Source: JAAELZ01 sp965223465
GTDB lineage: Bacteria; Pseudomonadota; Gammaproteobacteria; Arenicellales; Poriferihabitantaceae
Assembly (NCBI GenBank): GCA_965223465.1
Contig: OZ245025.1
Location: forward strand, 124,001 to 188,000
DNA: 64,000 nucleotides
Direction: 5' to 3'
Part shown: one piece after another, positions 25,965 to 34,536 of the stretch
Position numbering within the stretch: the stretch's first letter is position 1
Layout: each line of letters opens with the position of its first letter
Position numbers and translations under genes: made by a program
The notes under the pieces: model-generated
Told to the model about the DNA's origin: nothing
The model's input: the letters and a program-made list of their open reading frames with translations, nothing else
The model's database searches: none

Positions 25965-26596
25965 TTTATGATTACCTGTATGCTTAGCTAGCTGACTAAA
26001 AAGCATACAAAACAATGGCTTGTGATATACACATCGCCGGTTATTATTCTAAGAAGAGAAGATCAGGGTAGGGTAAAACCCACAGCACCAACTGCTTGAG
26101 GCGCGTGTTTGCTTTGATACCATAGCAGGATTGTTTCGCTGACCAGCGATACTGTGAGGCAAAGTTGGCTTTGCGCTGACAAATCACGGCTTGATGCGCT
26201 CGACAGTGTGTGTCGCAGCGTTGAAACTTGCTTGTCGCCCCTTAAGGCGGTATTCAATGCAGGTTAACGGTGACAGCCCAACGGCTATCCGTTCAACGCC
26301 CGAGATTTGTGGCTTAAATTTTGCCGGTCTCAGACGTTAATAAATTCTTTCTTTCCTGGCGATCTCTTCGCTCGTTACCCATTGGGTATTATTCAGGGCT
26401 TGGGGAGTTTTTACTTTGTGCTTTCGCAATCTGCTATGCGTTAACTCTCTCCCTATAACCACGCTTGAATATAACAGCTTTGTTATGCCAAAAACAATCA
26501 CTTAGTTGCGACTTGTCGAAAAATTCTGCTGTCTCGTATACGTGCTGAATTAAGGGGTATAATCCGCTGCTTACGTTTTACTTGATAAACATAATG
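25965..26596. other. Long rne leader / rne-fabG divergent intergenic region
   Basis: 632 bases without a credible gene, containing several inverted segments. E. coli rne has a 361-nt leader through which RNase E controls its own mRNA, and this region is well placed for the same role. A possible minus-strand promoter is TTGTTT (26492-26497) with TATATT (26468-26473), 18 bases apart, which would give a leader of roughly 490 nt. The fabG side must hold the fabG promoter; no clear hexamers were chosen. Confidence 0.5.
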
Positions 26597-27343
26597 ATGA
26601 ATATTGATGGTTTGGTATGCTTGGTGACAGGTGCGTCACGAGGATTAGGGGCAGCTATTGCAGATCAACTCGGTGAGATAGGGGGAATTGTTGTTGGGAC
26701 CGCTACCTCTGCACCGGGTGCACAAGCAATTGCAGAACGCTTGGAATCCAAGCAGATTAAAGGGACAGGTTTGGTTTTGGATGTAACAGATGATGAATCG
26801 GTTAGCGCTGCAATGCAGCTCGTTAAAGATCAGTTTGGGGCAGTCGCAGTCCTGGTGAATAATGCAGGAATTACGCGTGATGGTTTATTTATGCGGATGA
26901 AAGATGAGGACTGGGATGTGATTATGAATACCAATCTAAAATCGACTTATCGTATGAGTAAGGCCTGTTTGCGCGATATGCTGAAAGCCAGGTTTGGTCG
27001 GATCATCAATATTTCTTCTATTGTTGGCGTAACGGGTAACGCCGGGCAATCTAACTACGCGGCGGCAAAAGCGGGGATGATCGGTTTAAGCCGCGCATTA
27101 GCGCAGGAAATTGCGAGCCGCGACGTCACAGTAAATGTGGTAGCGCCGGGCTTTATTCAGTCAGACATGACCGACGCCTTAGATGAAAAACAAAAAGAAG
27201 CCTTAATGCGCAATATTCCAATGGCACGTTTGGGGATGCCACAGGATGTAGCGAATGCAGTTGCATTTTTGGCTTCACCCATGGCTTCCTATATTACAGG
27301 CACCACCTTGCATGTAAATGGTGGCATGTATATGGGGGGATAA
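26597..27343 (+). CDS. fabG: 3-oxoacyl-[acyl-carrier-protein] reductase FabG
   Basis: NADPH-dependent reductase of fatty acid elongation. From ATG 26597 the N-terminus MNIDGLVCLVTGASRGLG aligns with FabG; ATG 26594 and TTG 26582 are alternatives. The 248 residues contain TGASRGLG, NNAGITRDGLFMRMKDEDWD (very typical of FabG), catalytic Ser in ISSIVG, Tyr-Lys in SNYAAAKAG, and the ending TLHVNGGMYM. In enterics and pseudomonads fabG is followed directly by acpP; here trhP and a minus-strand lipoprotein gene intervene. Confidence 0.93.
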   Translation: MNIDGLVCLVTGASRGLGAAIADQLGEIGGIVVGTATSAPGAQAIAERLESKQIKGTGLVLDVTDDESVSAAMQLVKDQFGAVAVLVNNAGITRDGLFMRMKDEDWDVIMNTNLKSTYRMSKACLRDMLKARFGRIINISSIVGVTGNAGQSNYAAAKAGMIGLSRALAQEIASRDVTVNVVAPGFIQSDMTDALDEKQKEALMRNIPMARLGMPQDVANAVAFLASPMASYITGTTLHVNGGMYMGG

Positions 27344-27355
27344 TCCTAAAGTATC

Positions 27356-28729
27356 GTGGCAACACTTATCAGGCCTGAACTACTTGCACCCGCGGGGACC
27401 TTAAAACACCTGGAATACGCCTTTGCATACGGTGCGGATGCGGTGTATGCCGGTATGCCCCGGTACAGTTTACGCGTGCGTAACAATAGCTTTGATAGAC
27501 AAACAATTGAACAAGGTATTATTCGAGCGCACACGTTAAATAAACAATTTTTCCTGGCGTGTAACCTGATTCCACATGGGGCAAAGGTTAAAACCTTTAT
27601 GCAGGACATTAGTCCCTTTATCTCCTTAAAACCAGACGCCATGATTATGGCCGATCCGGGTCTGATTATGATGGTGCGAGATAAATGGCCTGAGATGCCT
27701 ATTCATCTATCCGTGCAAGCCAATACCATGAATGCTGCCAGCGTCAAGTTTTGGCAACGAGTCGGTGTCCAGCGCATTATTCTATCGCGTGAGCTATCTT
27801 TAGATGAAATTGAGAGCATTCGTCAGGCTTGCCCCGATATGGAGCTTGAAGTGTTTGTGCACGGTGCCTTATGCATCGCGTATTCCGGCCGTTGTTTGCT
27901 GTCGGGCTATATGTCACATCGCGATGCCAATCAGGGTAGCTGCACAAATTCTTGTCGCTGGGATTATAAAGTTAAAGCTGCCCCCAGCCAGGTGGATACG
28001 AATGATCCGGAAATCCGACATTCCGCCGCAGATGAGCCCTGGATGCTCGAAGAAAAACAACGCCCGGGCGAGCACATGGCGATTTATGAGGATGAGGCGG
28101 GTACCTATATCATGAATTCAAAAGATTTGCGCGCGGTTGAGCATATTCAGCGCCTGGTCGAGATTGGCGTGGATTCACTTAAAATAGAAGGTAGAACCAA
28201 GTCGGTTTATTATGTGACCCGAGTTTGTCAGTCGTATCGGCGCGCGATTGATGATGCCATTGCGGGTAAGCGATTTGATCCAGCGCTTATCCAGGATCTG
28301 GAGAAACTTTCTAATCGTGGTTATACCAGTGGTTTTTATCAGCGCCACAATCACCAGGCATATCAAACCTACGACACCAATCATTCGCGCAATCGATCCC
28401 AATTATTTGTGGGGGAAGTGCTTAGCCAAGATACGGCTACAGGTTGGGCGGAAGTCGAGGTTAAAAATAAACTTCAATGTGGTGATGATATCGAGGTGAT
28501 TACACCAATGGGCTCTCACCAGTTGAAGATTGAGAAAATATTGGATAAGGACAATCAACCCATTCAGCGAGCGCTGGGTTCGGGTTGGAAAATAAAGCTC
28601 AAACTGCCGGCAGATTGTTTGCCGGGGTTGATTAGCAAGTACCTGGATGAGAATGAACAATCCATTGCGCGCGTCAAAGTTAATCAGACAGAGCCAGTCA
28701 TTCGCGCGCCGCGCCGCCCATCCCCATAA
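27356..28729 (+). CDS. trhP: tRNA 5-hydroxyuridine modification protein TrhP (peptidase U32 family, YegQ)
   Basis: U32-family protein acting in prephenate-dependent hydroxylation of U34 in certain tRNAs. The 457 residues begin with the family's PELLAPAGTLKHLEYAFAYG, carry the U32 signature (EVFVHGALCIAYSGRCLLSG), the cysteine-rich segment GSCTNSCRWDY that likely binds an Fe-S cluster, and SLKIEGRTKS. The length matches YegQ rather than the shorter UbiU/UbiV. GTG start 12 bases after fabG, so probably co-transcribed with it, an unusual place for this gene. Confidence 0.92.
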   Translation: MATLIRPELLAPAGTLKHLEYAFAYGADAVYAGMPRYSLRVRNNSFDRQTIEQGIIRAHTLNKQFFLACNLIPHGAKVKTFMQDISPFISLKPDAMIMADPGLIMMVRDKWPEMPIHLSVQANTMNAASVKFWQRVGVQRIILSRELSLDEIESIRQACPDMELEVFVHGALCIAYSGRCLLSGYMSHRDANQGSCTNSCRWDYKVKAAPSQVDTNDPEIRHSAADEPWMLEEKQRPGEHMAIYEDEAGTYIMNSKDLRAVEHIQRLVEIGVDSLKIEGRTKSVYYVTRVCQSYRRAIDDAIAGKRFDPALIQDLEKLSNRGYTSGFYQRHNHQAYQTYDTNHSRNRSQLFVGEVLSQDTATGWAEVEVKNKLQCGDDIEVITPMGSHQLKIEKILDKDNQPIQRALGSGWKIKLKLPADCLPGLISKYLDENEQSIARVKVNQTEPVIRAPRRPSP

Positions 28730-28732
28730 AGA

Positions 28733-28755
28733 GGGCGGGTTGGATTAACCCACCC
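28733..28755. terminator. Hairpin between convergent trhP and lipoprotein genes
   Basis: GGGCGGGTT pairs with AACCCACCC except for one C-A mismatch. It lies between two converging 3' ends and may terminate either; the T-runs are short. Confidence 0.45.
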
Positions 28756-28757
28756 GC

Positions 28758-29267
28758 TTATTGTCCATCCATTTTCTCTAACTTTTCCTGAACCGTTGCG
28801 GCTGCCTCGATCGCAGTTTTACGGGCTTTTTCAGCAGCCTGATTGCCTACTTCACGCAAGGTATCTGCGGCGTCAGCAGCTTGTTCAAGATTTTGTTTAC
28901 CAAATTCGCGCATTGTGTCTAACGTAGCCTTGACCACCGTTTCGTCATCAATTTTCTGCCCGTTTATAGTAACAAAAGACGGGCTGCCACGATATTGGCC
29001 TGATTCTGTCAATTCCTGGTTGCCTGAGTGCTTAGAAGGGAAATAACAACTCGCAGTTTGATTTAGGGTCTGCCCAGAGAACGCTAAATCGACTACCAGC
29101 ATGCCAGAGTTTTTCTCAGATTTATCCGCTTGGTCCCACTGAATATTGGTTTCATTGGTGATTGATTGCACCATTAATTTGCAATTATCGATAAAAGGGG
29201 TCGAGGAGGTATTGCAAGCAGCGAGTATCCCAGTAATGAGTAGAATAACAGGGCGAGAGTAGTTCAT
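28758..29267 (-). CDS. Putative lipoprotein of unknown function
   Basis: 169 residues from the internal start at 29267, which gives a proper lipoprotein signal: MNYSRPVILLITGILAACN, with a lipobox ending LAAC. A start ten codons upstream (29297) would weaken it. The mature part has two further cysteines (DNCKLM, TASCYFP) that could form a disulfide, and a C-terminal Ala/Glu-rich helix (about 115-165) likely to be a coiled coil or amphipathic. I recognise no domain. It is alone on the minus strand between trhP and acpP. Confidence 0.7.
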   Translation of the reverse strand: MNYSRPVILLITGILAACNTSSTPFIDNCKLMVQSITNETNIQWDQADKSEKNSGMLVVDLAFSGQTLNQTASCYFPSKHSGNQELTESGQYRGSPSFVTINGQKIDDETVVKATLDTMREFGKQNLEQAADAADTLREVGNQAAEKARKTAIEAAATVQEKLEKMDGQ

Positions 29268-29596
29268 CGGTAGCGACAAGTAGTTGGGATTAGCCATATT
29301 TTAACCCGGATATCGCTCGAATTTCATATGCGTTTTTTTAGTTTATCGGGTGTAGCATCTGCCATGTCAGACAATCATGGCTTATTACCTACGAGTCTCG
29401 GCATAAGCAGATAAGCACGCTTCATAGGGGCGATAAAATTATTACCTGAAAAGTTTGAATTTTGGTACAATTTGCCGAGTTCCCTTGAGTTTACAGCCCG
29501 GCAAGTGACGCCATTAATCTCGCTGTAGCAAAGGTTTTTAGCCTTATCTGTTAACTCTAACAGTTAAGTTAGTATTTCACCGGAGGTAAACCCCCA
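29268..29596. other. 329-bp intergenic region with the acpP leader
   Basis: Divergent spacer between the lipoprotein gene and acpP. It contains an inverted repeat CTGTTA/TAACAG shortly before acpP and a CGGAGGTAA ribosome binding site (29581-29589). A TACAAT at about 29464 with TTACCT 18 bases upstream could be the acpP promoter. No small gene was seen. Confidence 0.45.
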
Positions 29597-29836
29597 ATGA
29601 GTAGTATTGAAGATCGAGTTAAGAAAATAGTTGTTGAGCAGCTTGGCGCGAATGAAGACCAAGTCACCGCAGAATCCTCTTTTGTTGATGATTTAGGCGC
29701 TGATTCTTTGGATACTGTCGAGTTAGTTATGGCGCTTGAAGAAGAGTTTGATATGGAAATTCCAGATGATCAGGCTGAGAGTATCGCGACAATCAAAGAC
29801 GCGGTTAGCTATATTGAGGCGCAAGCAAACGCTTGA
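29597..29836 (+). CDS. acpP: Acyl carrier protein
   Basis: 79-residue acidic carrier of fatty acyl chains. The phosphopantetheine serine lies in the invariant GADSLDTVELVM motif (about residue 37), followed by EEEFDMEIPDD and a C-terminal ATIKDAVSYI. A strong ribosome binding site precedes ATG 29597. It is followed by a terminator, consistent with its high, partly independent expression, and then fabF. Confidence 0.98.
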   Translation: MSSIEDRVKKIVVEQLGANEDQVTAESSFVDDLGADSLDTVELVMALEEEFDMEIPDDQAESIATIKDAVSYIEAQANA

Positions 29837-29858
29837 TCTAAAACTCAAAAAGGTATGC

Positions 29859-29893
29859 AAGCCGTTGCCTGAAAGCGAGGTAACGGCTTTTTT
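29859..29893 (+). terminator. Rho-independent terminator after acpP
   Basis: AAGCCGTTGCCT pairs with AGGTAACGGCTT over 12 positions (one G-U) around a GAAAGCG loop and runs into a six-T tract. Likely lets acpP be transcribed far above fabF. Confidence 0.85.
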
Positions 29894-29965
29894 CATTTAT
29901 TCCATTCTGTTTGTTGCCTGCTAGGCTACCAGGCAAAATAATCAGGATTCTTAGGAGGTAAAGTA

Positions 29966-31204
29966 ATGGGAAAACGCCGTGTAGTTGTCACTGGTCTGGG
30001 AGCAGTAACACCAGTTGGTAACAATGTAACCGCTAGCTGGTCAGCTATGATGGATGGGACGTCGGGTGTTGATACCATCGCTTGTTTTGATCCAGCTGGC
30101 TTTTCCTGCACCATCGCGGCGGAGGTAAAAGATTTTTCGCCACAAGAGGTAATTACACCTAAAGATACCAGAAAAATGGATCGTTTTATTCAGATGGGTA
30201 TGGTTGCCGGAGTTGAAGCTATCGAAGATTCTGGGCTGGAAGTGACAGAAGAAAACGCCGAGCGAATTGGAGTTTATGTTGGTGCTGGAATAGGGGGGGT
30301 TGATTCTATTGAGAAAACGACTTTGCTATTCCACGATAGGGGACCGAGACGTGTTTCACCTTTTTATATTCCCATGGCCATCATCAATATGATTTCTGGG
30401 AATATCTCAATACGTTATGGCATGAAAGGCCCAAATTTATCCATGGTGACGGCGTGTTCAACGGGTACCCATGCGATTGGTGAAGCCAGTCGATTAATTG
30501 AGTATGGAGATGCTGATGTGATGATTGCCGGCGGGGCAGAAGCGTCTATTACCCAAACCGCAATTGCTGGATTCAGTGCCGCGCGCGCGCTCAGTACCCG
30601 TGATGATCCACCTGCCGAGGCGAGTTGCCCTTGGGATACCCGTCGAGATGGATTTGTAATGGGTGAAGGTGCTGGCATTTTAGTATTAGAGGAATATCAG
30701 CACGCGAAAGCGCGTGGAGCCAAAATTTATGCCGAACTCGCTGGGTTTGGTATGAGTGGCGATGCATTTCATATGACCAGTCCGTCACCAGGTGGGGAAG
30801 GGGCAGCGCGGTGTATGTTAAATGCTATGCGTCACGCTGGCTTAAACGCACAAGATGTTAACTATATAAATGCGCACGGTACTTCGACGCCGCAAGGCGA
30901 TATTGCTGAAACATTGGCGGTAAAAAGCGCTTTTGGCGATCATGCTGCGAAATTGAAGGTCAGCTCGATCAAATCCATGATCGGTCACTTATTGGGCGCG
31001 GCAGGCGGGGTTGAAGCGGTAGCCACCGTGATGTCTGTGCATAAACAGCAAATTCCACCCACGATTAACCTGGTCAACCACGATCCTGAGTGTGATTTGG
31101 ATTACGTGCCGCTCAATGGCTGTGATCATGCTGTCGGTGCCGCGTTGACCAATTCCTTTGGTTTTGGTGGCACCAACGGGACGCTCGCCTTTAGAAAGGT
31201 CTAA
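29966..31204 (+). CDS. fabF: 3-oxoacyl-[acyl-carrier-protein] synthase II FabF
   Basis: Condensing enzyme of fatty acid elongation, 412 residues. The Cys-His-His triad is present in VTACSTGTHAIGEA, INAHGTSTPQGD and SMIGHLLGAAGG, and the ending SFGFGGTNGTLAFRK is diagnostic. An AGGAGGT ribosome binding site lies at 29952-29958. mltG starts on the base after its stop; the pabC gene found between them in E. coli and Pseudomonas is missing. Confidence 0.97.
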   Translation: MGKRRVVVTGLGAVTPVGNNVTASWSAMMDGTSGVDTIACFDPAGFSCTIAAEVKDFSPQEVITPKDTRKMDRFIQMGMVAGVEAIEDSGLEVTEENAERIGVYVGAGIGGVDSIEKTTLLFHDRGPRRVSPFYIPMAIINMISGNISIRYGMKGPNLSMVTACSTGTHAIGEASRLIEYGDADVMIAGGAEASITQTAIAGFSAARALSTRDDPPAEASCPWDTRRDGFVMGEGAGILVLEEYQHAKARGAKIYAELAGFGMSGDAFHMTSPSPGGEGAARCMLNAMRHAGLNAQDVNYINAHGTSTPQGDIAETLAVKSAFGDHAAKLKVSSIKSMIGHLLGAAGGVEAVATVMSVHKQQIPPTINLVNHDPECDLDYVPLNGCDHAVGAALTNSFGFGGTNGTLAFRKV

Positions 31205-32299
31205 ATGGTTGCTGAGGAGCATAATGGTGCTCTCGATAAGGCATCGAAACAGGTAAAACCTTCAGCAGGCATCTTAAAACGTCTGCTGGGTGTTTTACTG
31301 CTAGCGTTTTTACTCATTGGCGGTGGCATAGTAGCTGGCTTGGTTTGGCTTGACAGCAGGCTTAATCAGCCGAATGAGTTTGGCGAGCATACCTTTATCA
31401 TTGCCCGGGGCGATAGTTTGGAAACATTTACGACGCAGTTAATAAAAGCGGGCGTAGTAGATGAGCCTTATTCTTTAAACCTGGCGGCCCGCTACAAGGG
31501 CTTGGCAGGTAAATTGCATACCGGGCATTATCAATTCGAAGAAGGTATGAGCTTGTTGGAAGTGCTGGATTCCATCACGTCGGGGAACCATTTGCTTTCT
31601 TACAATTTCACTTTTGTGCCAGGCAGCACGTTTAAGCAAATACGCAAAGCGATGCGAAGTGAGGCTACCCTAAAGCAAACCTTAAGCGAAAAAACCGATG
31701 CCCAGATTCTCGCTTTACTCGACGAAAAACAACAATATTCTCATCCTGAAGGCTTATTTTTTCCTGAAACCTATGCTTACCTTCCTGGGGATAGCGATGA
31801 GGATATACTTCGCCGTGCGTATGACATAATGCAATCCACCCTCGCTGAACTATGGGAAAAACGCGATAAAGATATAAAAATCAGTACCCCTTATGAGGCC
31901 TTGATCCTGGCTTCTATTATTGAAAAAGAAACCGCCATGGAAAGCGAGCGCCCGCTTATTTCGGGGGTGTTTATGAATCGTTTAAAAAAGGGGATGCGCT
32001 TACAAACCGATCCGACCGTAGTTTATGGCCTGGGTGACAATTATAAAGGCAATATCACCCGCAAGCACCTGGAAACCGATACGCCTTATAATACCTACAC
32101 TCGAAAAGGGCTTCCACCGACCCCAATCAGTATGCCGGGCCGTGCCGCCATCCAAGCAGCGCTCAACCCTGAGCCAACCGACGCAATATATTTTGTCGCG
32201 TTGGGTGATGGTAGTGGTGGACACTATTTTTCAACTACCCTTGCTGAACATAACCGTGCGGTTAAACGCTACCTCAAAGCACTAAAGAAACGTGGTTAA
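31205..32299 (+). CDS. mltG: Endolytic murein transglycosylase MltG
   Basis: Membrane-anchored enzyme thought to cleave nascent peptidoglycan strands and set glycan length. The 364 residues start with a short cytoplasmic part and one membrane helix (about 27-48: LLGVLLLAFLLIGGGIVAGL), then a LysM-like subdomain and the YceG catalytic domain with the conserved glutamate in ASIIEKET, plus LQTDPTVVYGLG and YNTYTRKGLPPTPIS. It abuts fabF and overlaps tmk by 8 bases. Confidence 0.95.
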   Translation: MVAEEHNGALDKASKQVKPSAGILKRLLGVLLLAFLLIGGGIVAGLVWLDSRLNQPNEFGEHTFIIARGDSLETFTTQLIKAGVVDEPYSLNLAARYKGLAGKLHTGHYQFEEGMSLLEVLDSITSGNHLLSYNFTFVPGSTFKQIRKAMRSEATLKQTLSEKTDAQILALLDEKQQYSHPEGLFFPETYAYLPGDSDEDILRRAYDIMQSTLAELWEKRDKDIKISTPYEALILASIIEKETAMESERPLISGVFMNRLKKGMRLQTDPTVVYGLGDNYKGNITRKHLETDTPYNTYTRKGLPPTPISMPGRAAIQAALNPEPTDAIYFVALGDGSGGHYFSTTLAEHNRAVKRYLKALKKRG

Positions 32300-32945
32300 C
32301 GAGCAAATCATTCCTGGTAAATTTATCAGCGTAGAGGGAGGCGATGGGGCGGGTAAATCAACCCAGCTGGAGGTGATTGCCAGCACCTTGCGAGAGCATA
32401 AAATCGATTTCATCATGACGCGCGAACCAGGTGGGACGCCGATTGGTGAACTGTTAAGAGGAATATTATTAGAGCAAGGTGCGCATAGTATGCGCGAGGA
32501 GACCGAGCTGATGCTGATGTTCGCTGCGCGGGCAGAGCATGTAAATTCGCTGATTAAACCTAGCCTCGCAGCAGGTAAGTGGGTCGTTAGTGATCGCTTT
32601 AGTGATGCAAGCTTTGCCTATCAAGGCGCCAGGGGCATTGCTATCGAACGCATTGAGTCGCTATCAGACTGGGTATTGCAAGGTTTTAACCCAGATTTAA
32701 CCCTGTTGTTTGATTTGTCGATTGAGCAGGGCCTAGAGCGGGTTGACAATCGTGGTGAGCAGGATCGATTTGAGCAAGAATCATTGGCATATAAACGCCT
32801 GGTGCAGGCGATTTATCTGCAGCGGGCTGCAGCGGAGCCTGATCGTATTAAGCTTATTGATGCCAGTGATGATATTCATGGCGTAGCAAAACAGGTTAAA
32901 ACGCAACTTCAGGTATTTGTTCAGCAACAGATGAATTCTTCATGA
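32292..32945 (+). CDS. tmk: Thymidylate kinase
   Basis: Phosphorylates dTMP to dTDP. 217 residues with the P-loop EGGDGAGKST, the DR(E/x)PGG-type TREPGGTPIGELLR, the LID region, and VVSDRFSDASFAYQGARG. The start is GTG, inside the end of mltG; the 3' end overlaps holB by the four bases ATGA. This tight packing fits the conserved mltG-tmk-holB unit. Confidence 0.96.
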   Translation: MVNEQIIPGKFISVEGGDGAGKSTQLEVIASTLREHKIDFIMTREPGGTPIGELLRGILLEQGAHSMREETELMLMFAARAEHVNSLIKPSLAAGKWVVSDRFSDASFAYQGARGIAIERIESLSDWVLQGFNPDLTLLFDLSIEQGLERVDNRGEQDRFEQESLAYKRLVQAIYLQRAAAEPDRIKLIDASDDIHGVAKQVKTQLQVFVQQQMNSS

Positions 32946-34030
32946 GGCTGGATTGGCTAGATCAGAGTCGGGCTCAGTTTCTGCAGCTGAGTGCTCATTT
33001 ACCGCATGCTTTACTGATTCATGGCGAAACCGGAGTAGGTAAAGGCTTGTTTGCGATGGAGATCGTCGCCAGCTTGCTGTGTGATCAGCCGATGGTGTTA
33101 GATAATGTTTTGAAGGCCTGTGGACAATGTCAAAATTGTATTTTGTTTCAGTCCAATAACCATCCTGATTTTCATTATCTATCAAGTGAATCACTGGTCT
33201 TAAACGGTAGTTTTACCCATCTTGTGTATACAGAGCGGTATTTAGAAGATCAGAGCAAACGTCAAAAGCGAAAGCCAAGACAAGTGATTACAGTTGATCA
33301 AGTTCGATCTTTAATTGAGAATTTTTCCTTGTCGCATCATAGTGCTCGGCATAAAGTGGCTTTAATTCATCCGGCCGATGCGATGAATACCAATGCTGCG
33401 AATGCTCTACTAAAGCTACTCGAGGAGCCTAATCCAGATAGTGTCCTAATATTGGTTAGTAGCAATATGAGTGTGCTTCCGATGACGATTCGAAGTCGAT
33501 GTATTGAAATCCAGGTTGATAAACCAATACTCGAGGACGCTATGGCTTGGTTAGGCGAGCAAAGGGTGGACGACGACAAAGCAAGGAAGGCATTGGTTTT
33601 ATCTGCTGGCGCCCCAATTACCGCCTTGGAATACAGCCAGTCTGAAGAAATTCAGCATTTCGAAACCCTGTTAAGGGTTTTGGCCCAGTTATTACAGCGT
33701 CAATTAAATCCGGTTCAAGCGCGAGAAGCGCTGACTAAAATGATCCAACCTAAAACCCTGATTTCCTGGTTGCAGATGGTTATCAGCTGGCTAGTTAAGC
33801 GATCGGTGAGACCTGCGAAAGGTGAGCACTTAAAGGATGAATTAGGCTATCAACAAGCGATAACGGCTATAATCCAAGCTATCGACTGGTCAAGTGAGGC
33901 CCAGCTATTTCGATTATACGACGAATTATTGCAAATAAAACAACAAGATATGAGCGTTATTAATCCGAACCTAGTGCTTGATAAATGGCTAATTTCCTTT
34001 TCTCACCATTTAGCGATAGATCGTACCTAG
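32942..34030 (+). CDS. holB: DNA polymerase III subunit delta'
   Basis: Clamp-loader subunit, 362 residues. It has an AAA+ P-loop-like GETGVGKGLF, a zinc module CGQCQNCILFQSNNHPDFH, QVRSLIENFSLSHHSARHKV, the sensor region NAANALLKLLEEPNPDSVLI and SRCIEIQV. Start ATG overlaps the tmk stop. Followed by pilZ after 94 bases, the Pseudomonas arrangement. Confidence 0.95.
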   Translation: MRLDWLDQSRAQFLQLSAHLPHALLIHGETGVGKGLFAMEIVASLLCDQPMVLDNVLKACGQCQNCILFQSNNHPDFHYLSSESLVLNGSFTHLVYTERYLEDQSKRQKRKPRQVITVDQVRSLIENFSLSHHSARHKVALIHPADAMNTNAANALLKLLEEPNPDSVLILVSSNMSVLPMTIRSRCIEIQVDKPILEDAMAWLGEQRVDDDKARKALVLSAGAPITALEYSQSEEIQHFETLLRVLAQLLQRQLNPVQAREALTKMIQPKTLISWLQMVISWLVKRSVRPAKGEHLKDELGYQQAITAIIQAIDWSSEAQLFRLYDELLQIKQQDMSVINPNLVLDKWLISFSHHLAIDRT

Positions 34031-34124
34031 CGCGGCGACTATAAGCTATTTTATACACTGGTTTATACCGAAAGGGTGGGCTAAACTTAAGCTGTAATTA
34101 ATTTAGATACGATCAATTAAAGAT

Positions 34125-34493
34125 ATGGCAAACTCAAGCACAGTTCTTTTTCATAGTGGAAAAAAATCAGTCATCCCACTTCGATTCAAGAACGTCGATC
34201 AGATGTATAAATCTTATATGCCCTTTTTAAAAAATGGTGGCTTATTTGTGCCCACTCGCAAGCGTTATATGATGGGCCAAGAAGTAGAATTGGTGGTTCA
34301 GCTGCCAGACGAAGAGTCTAGCTTATCTACACTGGGGATCGTATCCTGGATAAATACGGAGTTTGCATCTGGTCATAAAAAGCAGGGCGTTGGGGTGGAG
34401 TTTTCCGATGGTAACGGCATTGCTTTACGCGCGAAAATTGACGCATTGTTGAGCGATCGGCTCGATAGTGAGATGCCTACCTACACGTTATAA
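34125..34493 (+). CDS. pilZ: PilZ-type protein (type IV pilus assembly PilZ)
   Basis: 122-residue PilZ-domain protein. It lacks the RxxxR and (D/N)xSxxG motifs that bind cyclic di-GMP and has instead the features of Pseudomonas PilZ itself, such as the YMPFLKNGGLFVPT segment and LVVQLPDE, GIVSWIN and KQGVGVEFSD. That founding PilZ is required for type IV pilus assembly through PilB/FimX contacts and does not bind the nucleotide. The holB-pilZ-tatD order is the same as in Pseudomonas. Confidence 0.92.
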   Translation: MANSSTVLFHSGKKSVIPLRFKNVDQMYKSYMPFLKNGGLFVPTRKRYMMGQEVELVVQLPDEESSLSTLGIVSWINTEFASGHKKQGVGVEFSDGNGIALRAKIDALLSDRLDSEMPTYTL

Positions 34494-34536
34494 GGTAAAT
34501 TGCACCTCGCCAGTTCATTTCAAGGTTTTATTAACG

